From: Cyclobacteriaceae bacterium
GTDB lineage: Bacteria > Bacteroidota > Bacteroidia > Cytophagales > Cyclobacteriaceae
DNA: 64,000 bases
Direction: 5' to 3'
Assembly: GCA_025808415.1 (NCBI GenBank)
Contig: CP075525.1
Location: 1,287,501 to 1,351,500 of the forward strand
Positions 8,597 through 16,693 of this stretch are shown in pieces; positions within the stretch are counted from its first letter, which is position 1, and every line of letters starts with the position of its first letter. The translations under genes were made by a program, and so were the position numbers. The notes beneath the pieces are model-generated. The model was not told the origin of the DNA and did not search any database. It was given only the letters and a program-made list of their open reading frames with translations.

Positions 8597-9583
8597 TCAA
8601 GCTAACGGAGTAACATAAGTGGTTTTGGGGGACTTTAATGCCTCGCGCACCCATCGGCCACGCGCTTCGGCTATCCTTCGTACTTCAAGGCGTTCTTTGT
8701 TGCAAGGGCCATCTCCATTAATCACCCGCTTGAATTCCTCCCAATCAGGTTCGGTATATTCCCAGCGGCCGGTTTCTGTATTTTTCTTCAGGTTAGGATC
8801 GGGTATGGTAAAGCCAAGCTCCCATATTTTGGGCACGTACATATCCAGGAATTGATTGCGCATATCATCGTTGGATGACATTTTTACTTTCCACTTCATC
8901 AGTATTTCTGTATGGGCCGAGATTTTATCGGAAGGCCCAAAAAAATGCATCATAGGAGCCCACCACCGGTTCAAGGCTTCCTGAAACATTTCGCGTTGCT
9001 TATGGGTGCCGGTAGCCAGGTATATTACACAGTGGTGGCCGTACTTTAAATGGAAGGATTCTTCAGCACAAATCCGGTCGAGCGCGCGGCAGTAAGGTCC
9101 ATAACTTCCTTTTGCATTGGCCAATTGGTTTACAATAGCCCCCGCATCTACCAGCCAGGAGATAAAGCATGAATCAGCCCATGTAAAGGCAGGATAGTTA
9201 AAGATGTTGGAGTATTTGGATTTTCCGGTGATCAGGTCGTTGATCATTTCTTCCCGCGATTTCCCCAGGGTTTCGGCAGCGCTGTACAGTAATTGGGCGT
9301 GACCGACTTCATCCTGAACTTTTGCCATAAGCGAAAGTTTACGTTTAAATCCGGGCGCACGTGTAATCCAGGTGCCTTCCGGAAGCGCGCCAATGATTTC
9401 ACTATGCGCGTGCTGTTCGATCATGCGAATGAGTTGCTTTCGGTAGAGCTGGGGCATCCAGTCGGTGGGTTCAATTTTTTCGCCCCGTTCAATGCGGGCT
9501 TCAAATTCGGCCAGCTTTATTGGGTCTTCCTGGGCCAGGCCATCAGTTTTTATACCTTCAAAGGTGTTGCCTCCTCCATACAT
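8597..9583 (-). CDS. paaA: Phenylacetyl-CoA epoxidase catalytic subunit PaaA
   Basis: The di-iron oxygenase subunit that converts phenylacetyl-CoA to its ring-1,2-epoxide with O2; 328 aa, near the usual 310-330. Iron-ligand motifs are visible: the first-helix Glu in HSEIIG (Glu62), DEVGH (Glu92, His95), and AEESFH (Glu174/175, His178). The substrate-pocket region [13 protein letters not shown] is conserved. It is the first structural gene after the TetR regulator, with a TetR-type palindrome 27-42 bp before the start. No paaE reductase gene occurs in the cluster. Confidence 0.95.
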   Translation of the reverse strand: MYGGGNTFEGIKTDGLAQEDPIKLAEFEARIERGEKIEPTDWMPQLYRKQLIRMIEQHAHSEIIGALPEGTWITRAPGFKRKLSLMAKVQDEVGHAQLLYSAAETLGKSREEMINDLITGKSKYSNIFNYPAFTWADSCFISWLVDAGAIVNQLANAKGSYGPYCRALDRICAEESFHLKYGHHCVIYLATGTHKQREMFQEALNRWWAPMMHFFGPSDKISAHTEILMKWKVKMSSNDDMRNQFLDMYVPKIWELGFTIPDPNLKKNTETGRWEYTEPDWEEFKRVINGDGPCNKERLEVRRIAEARGRWVREALKSPKTTYVTPLA

Positions 9584-9609
9584 AGTCGGAAAAATTTAAT
9601 ATGAGCAAA

Positions 9610-9625
9610 ACTAACAACTGTTAGT
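9610..9625. promoter_or_regulatory. Candidate PaaR/TetR operator upstream of paaA
   Basis: Perfect inverted repeat ACTAACA-AC-TGTTAGT in the 57-bp gap between the TetR stop (9641) and the paaA start (9583). Its core CTAACAACTGTTAG fits, except at one symmetric position, the CNAACGNNCGTTNG consensus I recall for the phenylacetyl-CoA-responsive repressor PaaR of Thermus. The position just upstream of paaA fits repression of paaABCD. That the neighbouring TetR protein binds here is inference. Confidence 0.6.
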
Positions 9626-9640
9626 GGAAGAACAAGGTGG

Positions 9641-10234
9641 CTATCCTTTTTGTTTCAACCCGTTAATAAGCATATCGGCTAATTGCTGCCCAAGGTTTTC
9701 GGGTTCAATGGTGCTGTCGGGGCTAAACCATGCAGGCATCCAGTTAAGTGATGAGAAGAGCGTCATCACGGCCAGTTTGGTATCTATTTCTTTTCTGAAA
9801 CCACCGCTTGATATACCCTCTTCAATTATGGTTTTAAACCGGTTGATGTAGTTGATGCGCAACAAGAGGAAATCGCGTAAGTAGGGCTGGCTTAAATGGC
9901 GGTGTTCGTTCATAAACACGGCAGAGGCGGTAAGGTCGCGGGCCATAACTTTTACGTGCCCGATTATACCCAACCTTAGTTTTTCGCTGGCCGAAACGTT
10001 TTTCTTCTCCACCTCCAGCAATGAGGCCCTGAAATCGGCAGCCATATCAAAGCAAAGGGTACGCAGGATTTCTTCTTTGGATTTGATGTGCGAATACAAA
10101 CTGGCAGCTTCAATACCCAGCTTTTGGGCGAGGTCGCGCATGGAAGCAGCCGAGTATCCTTTCTCCTTGAAAAGCTCTGCGGCCATCCGGATTACCTGCT
10201 CTTTTCGCGAAAGATTTGAAATTGCTTCTGCCAT
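9641..10234 (-). CDS. TetR/AcrR-family regulator, probable repressor of the paa genes
   Basis: A 197-aa protein with an N-terminal TetR helix-turn-helix (about residues 10-56: MAAELFKEKGYSAASMRDLA then GIEAASLYSHIKSKEEIL) and an all-helical ligand domain. It lies directly upstream of paaA on the same strand, so it either heads the operon or is transcribed just before it. The adjacent palindrome at 9610-9625 resembles PaaR operators, and known PaaR proteins release DNA on binding phenylacetyl-CoA. I infer the same role here; effector and targets are not shown by the sequence. Confidence 0.85.
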   Translation of the reverse strand: MAEAISNLSRKEQVIRMAAELFKEKGYSAASMRDLAQKLGIEAASLYSHIKSKEEILRTLCFDMAADFRASLLEVEKKNVSASEKLRLGIIGHVKVMARDLTASAVFMNEHRHLSQPYLRDFLLLRINYINRFKTIIEEGISSGGFRKEIDTKLAVMTLFSSLNWMPAWFSPDSTIEPENLGQQLADMLINGLKQKG

Positions 10235-10319
10235 AGATTCTAACCTTCAAAAATATAAGAAAATAGTTACACGCTGAAACTTCCTTTCTATAATTTGCCT
10301 GACAGAATGAACTGATTCA

Positions 10320-10811
10320 ATGAACTATCACTCCCTCGGGCAATACTTTTATAAATTGTACGCCATACTCTTCATAGTGATGTTGGTGCCTATCCTTTTC
10401 TTTATTCTTTTATATCAGGCCTTGCGTGTAAAGATGGTTACAACGCCAGGTCATTTATTTCCTGCGGATTATACCTCCCTTGTAGCTGGCATTGCAGTTT
10501 GTGTTGTGTGGGGTGTAGCGTTTATGGTTTTTTACAACAGGCTAAAGGCTATTCGAAAGGTAGTTAGTTTGGGTGAACGTTTAAGCCGGTATGCTAACCT
10601 AACTATCGTACGTTCAGTTTTATTTTCGCTTGGCTTGCTCATGCTTACGGTGGGTTATTTTTTTTCTGAGAACCCATGGCTGACAATTGCTTTTATGACT
10701 AGCTTATTTATACCCGCTTTTTTTTGGCCTGTACCCGCCCGTGTTTGCCGTCATCTTAAATTAAAGGCCGATGAACGGATGATGGTGTATTACAAGATGG
10801 ATGATCTCTGA
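10320..10811 (+). CDS. Hypothetical four-helix membrane protein
   Basis: A 163-aa protein with four predicted membrane helices in two hairpins: about residues 14-34, 48-70, 95-113 and 121-138. The linker between helices 2 and 3 is basic (NRLKAIRKVVSLGERLSRY). It is divergent from the TetR gene with an 85-bp gap, so the two may share a regulatory region. No known family is recognised. Conserved charged residues that would suggest transport or enzyme function are not evident. Confidence 0.65.
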   Translation: MNYHSLGQYFYKLYAILFIVMLVPILFFILLYQALRVKMVTTPGHLFPADYTSLVAGIAVCVVWGVAFMVFYNRLKAIRKVVSLGERLSRYANLTIVRSVLFSLGLLMLTVGYFFSENPWLTIAFMTSLFIPAFFWPVPARVCRHLKLKADERMMVYYKMDDL

Positions 10812-10863
10812 TGGTTTATTGAAAAATGTGAATGTCCTGCAAATGCCTTTGGATGGAGTACGA

Positions 10864-10904
10864 ATAAAAAAACATGTCGTTCAGGAATAACCCGAACGAC
10901 ATGT
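10864..10904 (-). terminator. Intrinsic terminator after the outer-membrane barrel gene
   Basis: Perfect 11-bp stem, ACATGTCGTTC (10872-10882) with GAACGACATGT (10894-10904), and an 11-nt loop. On the minus strand it is followed by a T-run (complement of the A-run ending at 10871). It lies about 20 bp after the stop of the gene at 10926-11912. Confidence 0.85.
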
Positions 10905-10925
10905 ACCCAAGAGCGTCAGTTCTTT

Positions 10926-11912
10926 TTAAAAAATGACACCAAAACTAAATGCATTTAACTTAGGGTTATCAACTTTGTTGGTACTGAACAATTCATTCAG
11001 GTCGTAATTGAAAAAGAAATCAGTAGAACGGATGCCGAGTTGCACACGAACACCATACCGAAAATTGTTGAGGTAAAAATTGTCGCGGTTTTTATCTTTT
11101 TCACGTCCTCCGTCACTATACACCTGTTTAGAATGGCTGCCTAGCCTGTACCCTGCATACGGCCCTGCACCAATCCGGAATGAGCTGCCGTATGCGTTCC
11201 ACATGCGTGTTTTTTTACCGCGTCCGCCAAAATCAAGCATCGGGATAAAGGATATGTTGGCATAGGTTCCGGTAAGCTTGCTTTTAATAAAGTTTGCATC
11301 GCGCGGGTCTTCTGAAAATTGAACTCCATCTTCTGTTTTTGAAAGAAGGATATTGTCTTTTTGAAATTTGAAGTTGTACCAGCTTAATCCTGCACCCCAC
11401 TCAATGAAGAGCTTACCGCCTACGTGTGTGTGCTGTACAGAGTTAATGCCCACATACCACGACCCCCACGGGCGCACGGCATACAATTCGTTGTTGTCAT
11501 CCGGAAATTTTCCTTCGTTCAGGTAGTTGTTTACGCCAAGATCGAAGTTTATGGAGTGGCGGCTCCTACGGGCGTACCGAATGCTGCGTTCTTTGCGCCA
11601 TTGCTCATCGTTGTCGTCATTATCCCAGGTAATAACCTCGTACTCACGCCTGATCTCTGGTTGCTGGGTAACGGGCTCTTGTACCGGCTCGGTTTGAGTT
11701 TCCGTTGGCTTGCTTTCAATCCGGTTTAGAATATCGGTGAACAGCGCCTGGAAATCATATTGCCTGAGTGTTGGTAAATCCTTTCGGTCTTTAATGGTAA
11801 AAACCACCCGACTGGTTTTGGCCAGTTCAACCACTACGGTGTCGGGTTTCTGTTGGGCATGTGCCGTCAGCATCAGGCCAAGGGTAATCAGTGTTAAAAA
11901 GAATGTCTTCAT
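10926..11912 (-). CDS. Outer-membrane beta-barrel protein
   Basis: A 328-aa exported protein with signal peptide MKTFFLTLITLGLMLTAHAQ. The first 120 residues are a polar, Glu/Arg-rich periplasmic region. The rest alternates aromatic and polar residues with repeated Tyr/Phe/Gly strands (SINFDLGVNNYLNEG, WGAGLSWYNFKFQKDN, YGVRVQLGIRSTDFFFNYDL) and ends with a strand closing in GVIF, typical of PorT-like Bacteroidota barrels. It lies 6 bp after the anti-sigma-like gene, which follows an ECF sigma factor, so the three probably form one envelope-responsive operon. Ligand unknown. Confidence 0.8.
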   Translation of the reverse strand: MKTFFLTLITLGLMLTAHAQQKPDTVVVELAKTSRVVFTIKDRKDLPTLRQYDFQALFTDILNRIESKPTETQTEPVQEPVTQQPEIRREYEVITWDNDDNDEQWRKERSIRYARRSRHSINFDLGVNNYLNEGKFPDDNNELYAVRPWGSWYVGINSVQHTHVGGKLFIEWGAGLSWYNFKFQKDNILLSKTEDGVQFSEDPRDANFIKSKLTGTYANISFIPMLDFGGRGKKTRMWNAYGSSFRIGAGPYAGYRLGSHSKQVYSDGGREKDKNRDNFYLNNFRYGVRVQLGIRSTDFFFNYDLNELFSTNKVDNPKLNAFSFGVIF

Positions 11913-11918
11913 CTCGTT

Positions 11919-12626
11919 TTAATTTTTTTTCGATTGTTGCTTTTTTTCATCAATGAAATTCAGCGCAAAAATTTCATCTTTCATCTGCCTCAGATCGCCT
12001 AGCGCATGCTCACCGTTTTTCAGGTTATACGCTACGCTCATCAGCATTTGCATACGAGATGATTTTTTTTCTTCCTGGGTTGCTTCAGGTTCAGGTTGTT
12101 GGCGTAAATATTTTTGATTTACTTCATCGGCCGTCAACACCAGGTAAACACTGGTTGATGAGTTATCCAACGTGTTGTCCGTTTGTGCCAACAATAATCC
12201 TGTGTTTACAATTTCTGTGTCAGGCAGAAATTCTTCCGGTTGCTTTTCTGCTTCAGTGTGCTTCGGAATAGAGGTTGCAATTGCCTCTTTAATTTTTTCT
12301 CTTTCAGTTGAAGTTGAAATTTGACTTTCTTCAGCCAATAAATGTTCAGTATTTGAGGACTTATCATTGGTTGTTATGTCGGGCACATGGTTCTTACTGT
12401 TTTCCTGATGTGCTGTTATGTTGCTTTGATTTTGTTCAGCGGAAATATTCCAAAGCATGACTGACGCCACCGAAAGCAAAACTAACCCTGCAGCAATTTT
12501 GAGCCATAGCAATTTTTTGCTGGGTTTAGCTAAACTGGCTTCAATACGGTTCCACGCATCAGCCGAAGGCTTGAGCTGAAAGTGCTCCAGCTTATCGTGG
12601 AATAATTTGTCAGGTTGTTGTGTCAT
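11919..12626 (-). CDS. Membrane protein encoded behind an ECF sigma factor, probable anti-sigma factor
   Basis: About 235 aa from Met 12626 (the frame opens at 12653). A cytoplasmic N-terminus of about 45 residues (LFHDKLEHFQLKPSADAWNR and following) precedes one membrane helix (about 50-68) and a polar, low-complexity periplasmic part rich in Ser, Glu and Thr. This layout, plus a 17-bp overlap with the sigma-factor gene, is typical of Bacteroidota anti-sigma proteins. No zinc-binding ZAS motif is present, so the assignment rests on context and topology. The barrel gene follows 6 bp downstream. Confidence 0.7.
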   Translation of the reverse strand: MTQQPDKLFHDKLEHFQLKPSADAWNRIEASLAKPSKKLLWLKIAAGLVLLSVASVMLWNISAEQNQSNITAHQENSKNHVPDITTNDKSSNTEHLLAEESQISTSTEREKIKEAIATSIPKHTEAEKQPEEFLPDTEIVNTGLLLAQTDNTLDNSSTSVYLVLTADEVNQKYLRQQPEPEATQEEKKSSRMQMLMSVAYNLKNGEHALGDLRQMKDEIFALNFIDEKKQQSKKN

Positions 12627-13191
12627 GGCGTTGTTGTTGAATAGTCCAGTCACGTTCTGTTAAAAGCTTTTGCAGGTAGGTTCGGGCACGGCTTAATTGC
12701 GATTTGGATGTGTTTTCGCTTATGCCCAGTTGTTCGGCTATTTCTTTATGCGAGTAACCGTCAATAGCATACAGGTTAAAGACCATGCGGTACCCAACCG
12801 GTAACTCCTGTATCATGTTCATCAGGTCTTCGGCTTCCAGGTGATCGGTTATGCTGTTATAGTCTGGTTCGCGATCGGCCACTTCCAGTTCTGTTTCCAG
12901 GTACATGGAGCGGTTACGCCTAAGGTAGGTGAGGGCTTCATTTACGACCACCCGCCTGATCCATCCCTCAAAACTCCCCTCGTTTTTAAACTGATCGATC
13001 CGTTCAAATACCTTGGTAAAAGCTGTTACCAGTACATCTTCGGCATTCATGGAGTCCTTAACATACCGATAGCATATGGCGTACATTTTTGACGAATAGG
13101 TGTCATAAAGGCGCTTTTGCGCCTGTTGATCGCGCTTTTTGCACCCTTTTAACAGTTCCTCTTCAGTAGCCCGGTAAATTTTAAATTCCAT
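12610..13191 (-). CDS. RNA polymerase sigma factor, ECF (sigma-70 family)
   Basis: A 193-aa extracytoplasmic-function sigma factor. Region 2 (about 20-90) includes RLYDTYSSKMYAICYRYVKD and the -10-recognition helix GSFEGWIRRVVVNEALTYLR. Region 4 (about 125-178) has the helix-turn-helix GYSHKEIAEQLGISENTSKS. The length is normal for ECF factors. It overlaps the downstream anti-sigma-like gene by 17 bp, which implies coupled expression. The stimulus is unknown; the adjacent barrel suggests envelope sensing. Confidence 0.92.
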   Translation of the reverse strand: MEFKIYRATEEELLKGCKKRDQQAQKRLYDTYSSKMYAICYRYVKDSMNAEDVLVTAFTKVFERIDQFKNEGSFEGWIRRVVVNEALTYLRRNRSMYLETELEVADREPDYNSITDHLEAEDLMNMIQELPVGYRMVFNLYAIDGYSHKEIAEQLGISENTSKSQLSRARTYLQKLLTERDWTIQQQRHDTTT

Positions 13192-13262
13192 TTAAACGGT
13201 TCGCCAATAAGATGGTAAATGCCTGCGGCAGGTTGCATGGGGTAGTTAAAAAATTAACAACC

Positions 13263-13691
13263 TTAATAAGCCGCTTCGTAATCAACCCGGATTGTAATTT
13301 CGGTGAATTGCCCGGGCTTAACAATAACGCAGTTTATGCGGTTTTGGCTGTCAAAACGGTTGGCAAAAAGGCCATTCTTTTCTTTAATAAAGATGGAATA
13401 TTCACCGGGTGGCAAGGTGGCTTTGAAAAATCCATTTTTTGCACTTTTAACCTTCTTCACGAGTACCGTCTGGATGTGGTAGAAAAAAACGCCATCCATT
13501 GAGGCCTGAGTAAGTGTTGTAGCCTGATAGACCAGTATCTCACGTTTTATACCCAAAGGTTTGCTGGCAGGTCCATCCGGACCCGGCATTTGATTTCCGC
13601 TTACCCACTCAACTTTACCCTTAATGCCTTGCTGGCCTAGTAAAGAAATGGCGGGCAAAACCAGTATGAGTGCAAGTAAAAGTTTTTTCAT
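13263..13691 (-). CDS. Exported protein with carboxypeptidase-regulatory-like fold
   Basis: A 142-aa product with a signal peptide (MKKLLLALILVLPAISLLGQ). The mature part begins GIKGKVEWVSGNQMPG and contains the motif ATLPPGEYSIFIKEKNGLF, both typical of a transthyretin-like or carboxypeptidase-regulatory-like beta-sandwich. It ends in a strand ITIRVDYEAAY. It is the last gene of the PadR-PspC cluster, after the 22-codon miniprotein. It probably sits in the periplasm or on the cell surface; its partner is unknown. Confidence 0.7.
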   Translation of the reverse strand: MKKLLLALILVLPAISLLGQQGIKGKVEWVSGNQMPGPDGPASKPLGIKREILVYQATTLTQASMDGVFFYHIQTVLVKKVKSAKNGFFKATLPPGEYSIFIKEKNGLFANRFDSQNRINCVIVKPGQFTEITIRVDYEAAY

Positions 13692-13704
13692 AGGGCAAGT
13701 TAGC

Positions 13705-13773
13705 TCACTTAAAGAGTGAACCGATAACCATGCCGATGAAAAAGATGAAAATCAGGAACAGTAAAATAAGCAT
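13705..13773 (-). CDS. 22-residue hydrophobic membrane miniprotein
   Basis: An ATG at 13773 opens a 22-codon frame ending with TGA at 13705. The product is one hydrophobic helix, MLILLFLIFIFFIGMVIG, followed by a short SLFK tail: an almost pure single-span membrane peptide. It starts 14 bp after the stop of the PspC/DUF2807 gene and ends 14 bp before the next start, so it fills the gap as an operon member would. There is no strong ribosome-binding site, which is normal for this phylum. Similar mini-helices accompany phage-shock-type proteins, but a function is not shown. Confidence 0.55.
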   Translation of the reverse strand: MLILLFLIFIFFIGMVIGSLFK

Positions 13774-13787
13774 AGGGTATGATGGGT

Positions 13788-16178
13788 TTAGTCTTTAATT
13801 ACTTCGGTGGGGTTGCCTTTATAACTCACTTTGCTGGCCAGGCCTTCGTCAATTTCCAGCCGGCCGATAACGTAAACCCTGGCCTTGGAAGCGCCACTGG
13901 CTTCCACCAGCGCATCTTTAACCTTAAAGTCATAACCATCAAACTTCGATGCCCCAATGATTTTGGCATCCATCTTTGTTCCTTCACCGGAAAGCGAAAG
14001 TTCGGAGGCGCCACTTAAATACAAGGCCAGGTTACGGGCATTCACATCGGCTTTCACTTTTATAGCACCCAGTACTTTTATTTTCAGGTTGTCTTCGGTA
14101 AATCCGTTCACAAATACTTTACCGGCCCCTTTCAAATTAATTTTATCTACTTCGGGCATGGTAATGTTGATTTTCATTTCTTCAAACCGCAACGGGTTTT
14201 TCCTTAACCTGAACCTTTTCTCGTCCGAGTAATCAATAACCAGCGTGTTTCCCATGCGCACCACCTTATACTTTTCTTTCTCCGATGCAGGGCCAATCAG
14301 CTCAACTTCATATCCGTTTCCTTGCTTGATATACAAATCAAACAGTCCGCTGATCTCCAACTCATTAAAATCGGTCAGGTTGCTTGTTGTTACACCATCG
14401 GTTTCATCAATGTCGTTTTCCCAATCCTGATCCTCGAAGGATGATTCACTGCGTTGTTGTTCCGGGCATGTGGTGCAGGTTAAGTAGCCATCTTTACCGA
14501 TAACCCACGTATTGCCGTTGCGGCTATCGCGATCGATATACTGGTTAACCAGTCGCCAGATGTCACCATCCAGCACAAACGGGTAGTCGTACGGGATGTA
14601 GAGTGTAAGGTTTAAACGCTGGGCACGGAAGATTGCGTCATCTTTAAAGCGAATGTTTGAATCAAACGTGAGGATGGAATCCTGTTGGGCAACCATATAC
14701 TCGACCATTTGCGCATTCTCGATTGCTTTTAAGCGCGAGCTGCCGCGGGCTTCAAACAGTTGTACCAGTTTTAACGAAGTGCCTTCATATCCTTTCAGGG
14801 TTAGCGAAGTTACTTTGTAGTCATCAAGCCCGGTTTCGCGCATGTTGAGCACGGCTGTTTTGCCACCCAAGTCATAGGTTTGCTCTACTTTGGTTTCACC
14901 ATCCTCCCTAAAGGCAATGGCAATTTTGGGAACGGAAAAGCTCAGCACAATTATGGACAGGAAGAACATAATGAACATGCTCCAGCCCACGGCTGCACCA
15001 AACACAATGCGGTTAGCGATGGTTGAAATACCCAACAGCATAATGATAATGCCGGGGATAAGCCCACCGATAAAGGCCATTACTGCGGTAATGGGTGGTA
15101 CGGCCCTGCTAAAAGCTTCCATAGGCAGGCTAACATCCTGCCAGCCCACCCATGCGGAAGAAAATGTAAACAATCCGAACAACGCCCCACCGGCAATAAG
15201 CACGGATAAAACCAGGCTAAGCCCAAACAGCATAATGAAAATACCGATACCCACGCGCAATACATCGGCAATAGGGTCGATGATTTTGCCCAACCCGGTT
15301 AGCACCCAGCCAATGGCACGGAAAGGGAACAACAGAATTTTGGTGATTACACTTTCTTCTTCGGCTGGTTGTTCATCCTGGCCTTTTTTTATGTTCGATT
15401 CGATATTGGAAAGGGTAACCGGCTCGCCTTGCATTTGCATTTTATCGGTTATGGATCGGGCCTCGGGCACCACGATCCAGAACACGATGTAGGCAATAAA
15501 CCCAATGCCTCCGAAAAATGCTGTTATTATAAAGATCAACCGGACGATGATGACATCCATTTTCAGGTACGCAGCCAGCCCGCTGGCCACTCCGCCAATC
15601 ACTTTTTTATCGGTGTTGCGAAAGAGCTTTTTGGTGATGGTGGGTTCTTCCAGGTCATCGGAGCCCGGCACGATAATCCATAGTACCACATAGGCGATAA
15701 GGATGATACCATACGCAAAGGTGAGGAGCGCGAACAGTAGCCTGATCCACACCGGGTCCACATTAAAGTAATTGCCCAGCCCGGCACAAACCCCACCCAA
15801 TATTTTGCGTTTCTGGTCGCGCATAAACTGCCGCGAAGCGGTTGATGAATAGCCGGTGCTCTCTGATTTCTTTTCATCACGTGGTGCATCGGCCTGGGCA
15901 TAGTCTTCCTGTTCGGCTGCCTTAAAGTCGCTTACGCTGCCCATGGTGGCTTTCAGGTTGTTTACATCTTCCAGCGTAATAACCTGCTTGCCTTCGTTGA
16001 GCTTGCCCAGGAATATTTCAGCAATCCTGCTTTCAATGTCGGGCAGTATTTCGCTGCTATCCTCGAAAGTGGAAAAGTATTTGTTTATGGAGTCCAGGTA
16101 TTTTTTCAGGACTTCGTATCCATCTTCTTCAATGTGGAAGATGATGCCGCTGATGTTGATACTGATATTCTTTTTCAT
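13788..16178 (-). CDS. Double-PspC membrane protein with C-terminal DUF2807 (GIN) beta-helix
   Basis: A 796-aa multidomain protein. Residues 1-95 form a soluble N-terminal module found with Bacteroidota PspC proteins. Two PspC domains follow (about 122-172, KRKILGGVCAGLGNYF; and about 188-240, KKVIGGVASGLAAYL). Then comes a group of further membrane helices (about 285-430), and last a putative adhesin/GIN domain (about 600-785) with repeated short strands such as LYLSGASELSLSGEG. PspC proteins respond to membrane stress. It lies 25 bp downstream of a PadR repressor, a common pairing, and heads a short operon. Confidence 0.88.
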   Translation of the reverse strand: MKKNISINISGIIFHIEEDGYEVLKKYLDSINKYFSTFEDSSEILPDIESRIAEIFLGKLNEGKQVITLEDVNNLKATMGSVSDFKAAEQEDYAQADAPRDEKKSESTGYSSTASRQFMRDQKRKILGGVCAGLGNYFNVDPVWIRLLFALLTFAYGIILIAYVVLWIIVPGSDDLEEPTITKKLFRNTDKKVIGGVASGLAAYLKMDVIIVRLIFIITAFFGGIGFIAYIVFWIVVPEARSITDKMQMQGEPVTLSNIESNIKKGQDEQPAEEESVITKILLFPFRAIGWVLTGLGKIIDPIADVLRVGIGIFIMLFGLSLVLSVLIAGGALFGLFTFSSAWVGWQDVSLPMEAFSRAVPPITAVMAFIGGLIPGIIIMLLGISTIANRIVFGAAVGWSMFIMFFLSIIVLSFSVPKIAIAFREDGETKVEQTYDLGGKTAVLNMRETGLDDYKVTSLTLKGYEGTSLKLVQLFEARGSSRLKAIENAQMVEYMVAQQDSILTFDSNIRFKDDAIFRAQRLNLTLYIPYDYPFVLDGDIWRLVNQYIDRDSRNGNTWVIGKDGYLTCTTCPEQQRSESSFEDQDWENDIDETDGVTTSNLTDFNELEISGLFDLYIKQGNGYEVELIGPASEKEKYKVVRMGNTLVIDYSDEKRFRLRKNPLRFEEMKINITMPEVDKINLKGAGKVFVNGFTEDNLKIKVLGAIKVKADVNARNLALYLSGASELSLSGEGTKMDAKIIGASKFDGYDFKVKDALVEASGASKARVYVIGRLEIDEGLASKVSYKGNPTEVIKD

Positions 16179-16203
16179 AGTAATCGCAAAGTCAGGAGTT
16201 GGT

Positions 16204-16545
16204 TTACAAAGTTGTGTTGGCTTTTGAGGTAATCATTTCCGTTGAGTGGATGAGGCCTTCCCAGGTCTCGGTAAGTTTTTCCAGAAAATGCCTTCCTTCC
16301 AAAGTAAGTTTGTAGTATTTGCGAGGAGGCCCTGCTTTGGACTCTACCCATTTATATTCCAGCAACCCGGAGTTTTTCAATCGTGTCAGCAAGGGGTAGA
16401 GTGTTCCCTCCACCACAATCATTTTTGCGGCCGTAAGTTCGTCCAGCATATCGGAGGCGTAAACTTCGCCCCGCGATATTATATGAAGGACACAGTATTC
16501 CAAAATGCCCTTCCGCATCTGCACTTGTGTATTTTCAAGATCCAT
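16204..16545 (-). CDS. PadR-family transcriptional regulator
   Basis: A 113-aa winged-helix repressor of the short PadR type. The DNA-binding core is visible: KGILEYCVLHIISRGEVYAS, then the recognition region VVEGTLYPLLTRLKNSGLLE, then the wing AGPPRKYYKLTLEG. It lies 25 bp upstream of the PspC/DUF2807 gene on the same strand and probably controls both, including itself. Two AGTACT palindromes lie 40-62 bp before its start. Confidence 0.92.
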   Translation of the reverse strand: MDLENTQVQMRKGILEYCVLHIISRGEVYASDMLDELTAAKMIVVEGTLYPLLTRLKNSGLLEYKWVESKAGPPRKYYKLTLEGRHFLEKLTETWEGLIHSTEMITSKANTTL

Positions 16546-16584
16546 AATTCACCAATTTTTTCCAGTTAAGCCTTCTAACGAAGA

Positions 16585-16607
16585 AGTACTGTGCATGACC
16601 AAGTACT
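16585..16607. promoter_or_regulatory. Candidate PadR operator: paired AGTACT palindromes
   Basis: AGTACT occurs at 16585-16590 and again at 16602-16607, 17 bp apart, inside AAGTACT direct repeats. The pair is symmetric as a whole because AGTACT is self-complementary. It lies in the 148-bp gap upstream of the PadR gene, where a -10-like element would be. Autoregulation by PadR is inferred. Confidence 0.45.
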
Positions 16608-16693
16608 AAGCCAAAAAAGATAAAATTTTTTAAAAGCGCTTAATTTGAGCTGATTTCAATGATTTTTTACCCTGATCGTTAAAGGAAAAAACT

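Noticed and set aside
14890..15492. 200-codon plus-strand frame antisense to the PspC/DUF2807 gene
   Set aside because: Low-complexity translation rich in Pro, Ser, Thr and Ile opposite a well-supported membrane protein; no start signal or family.
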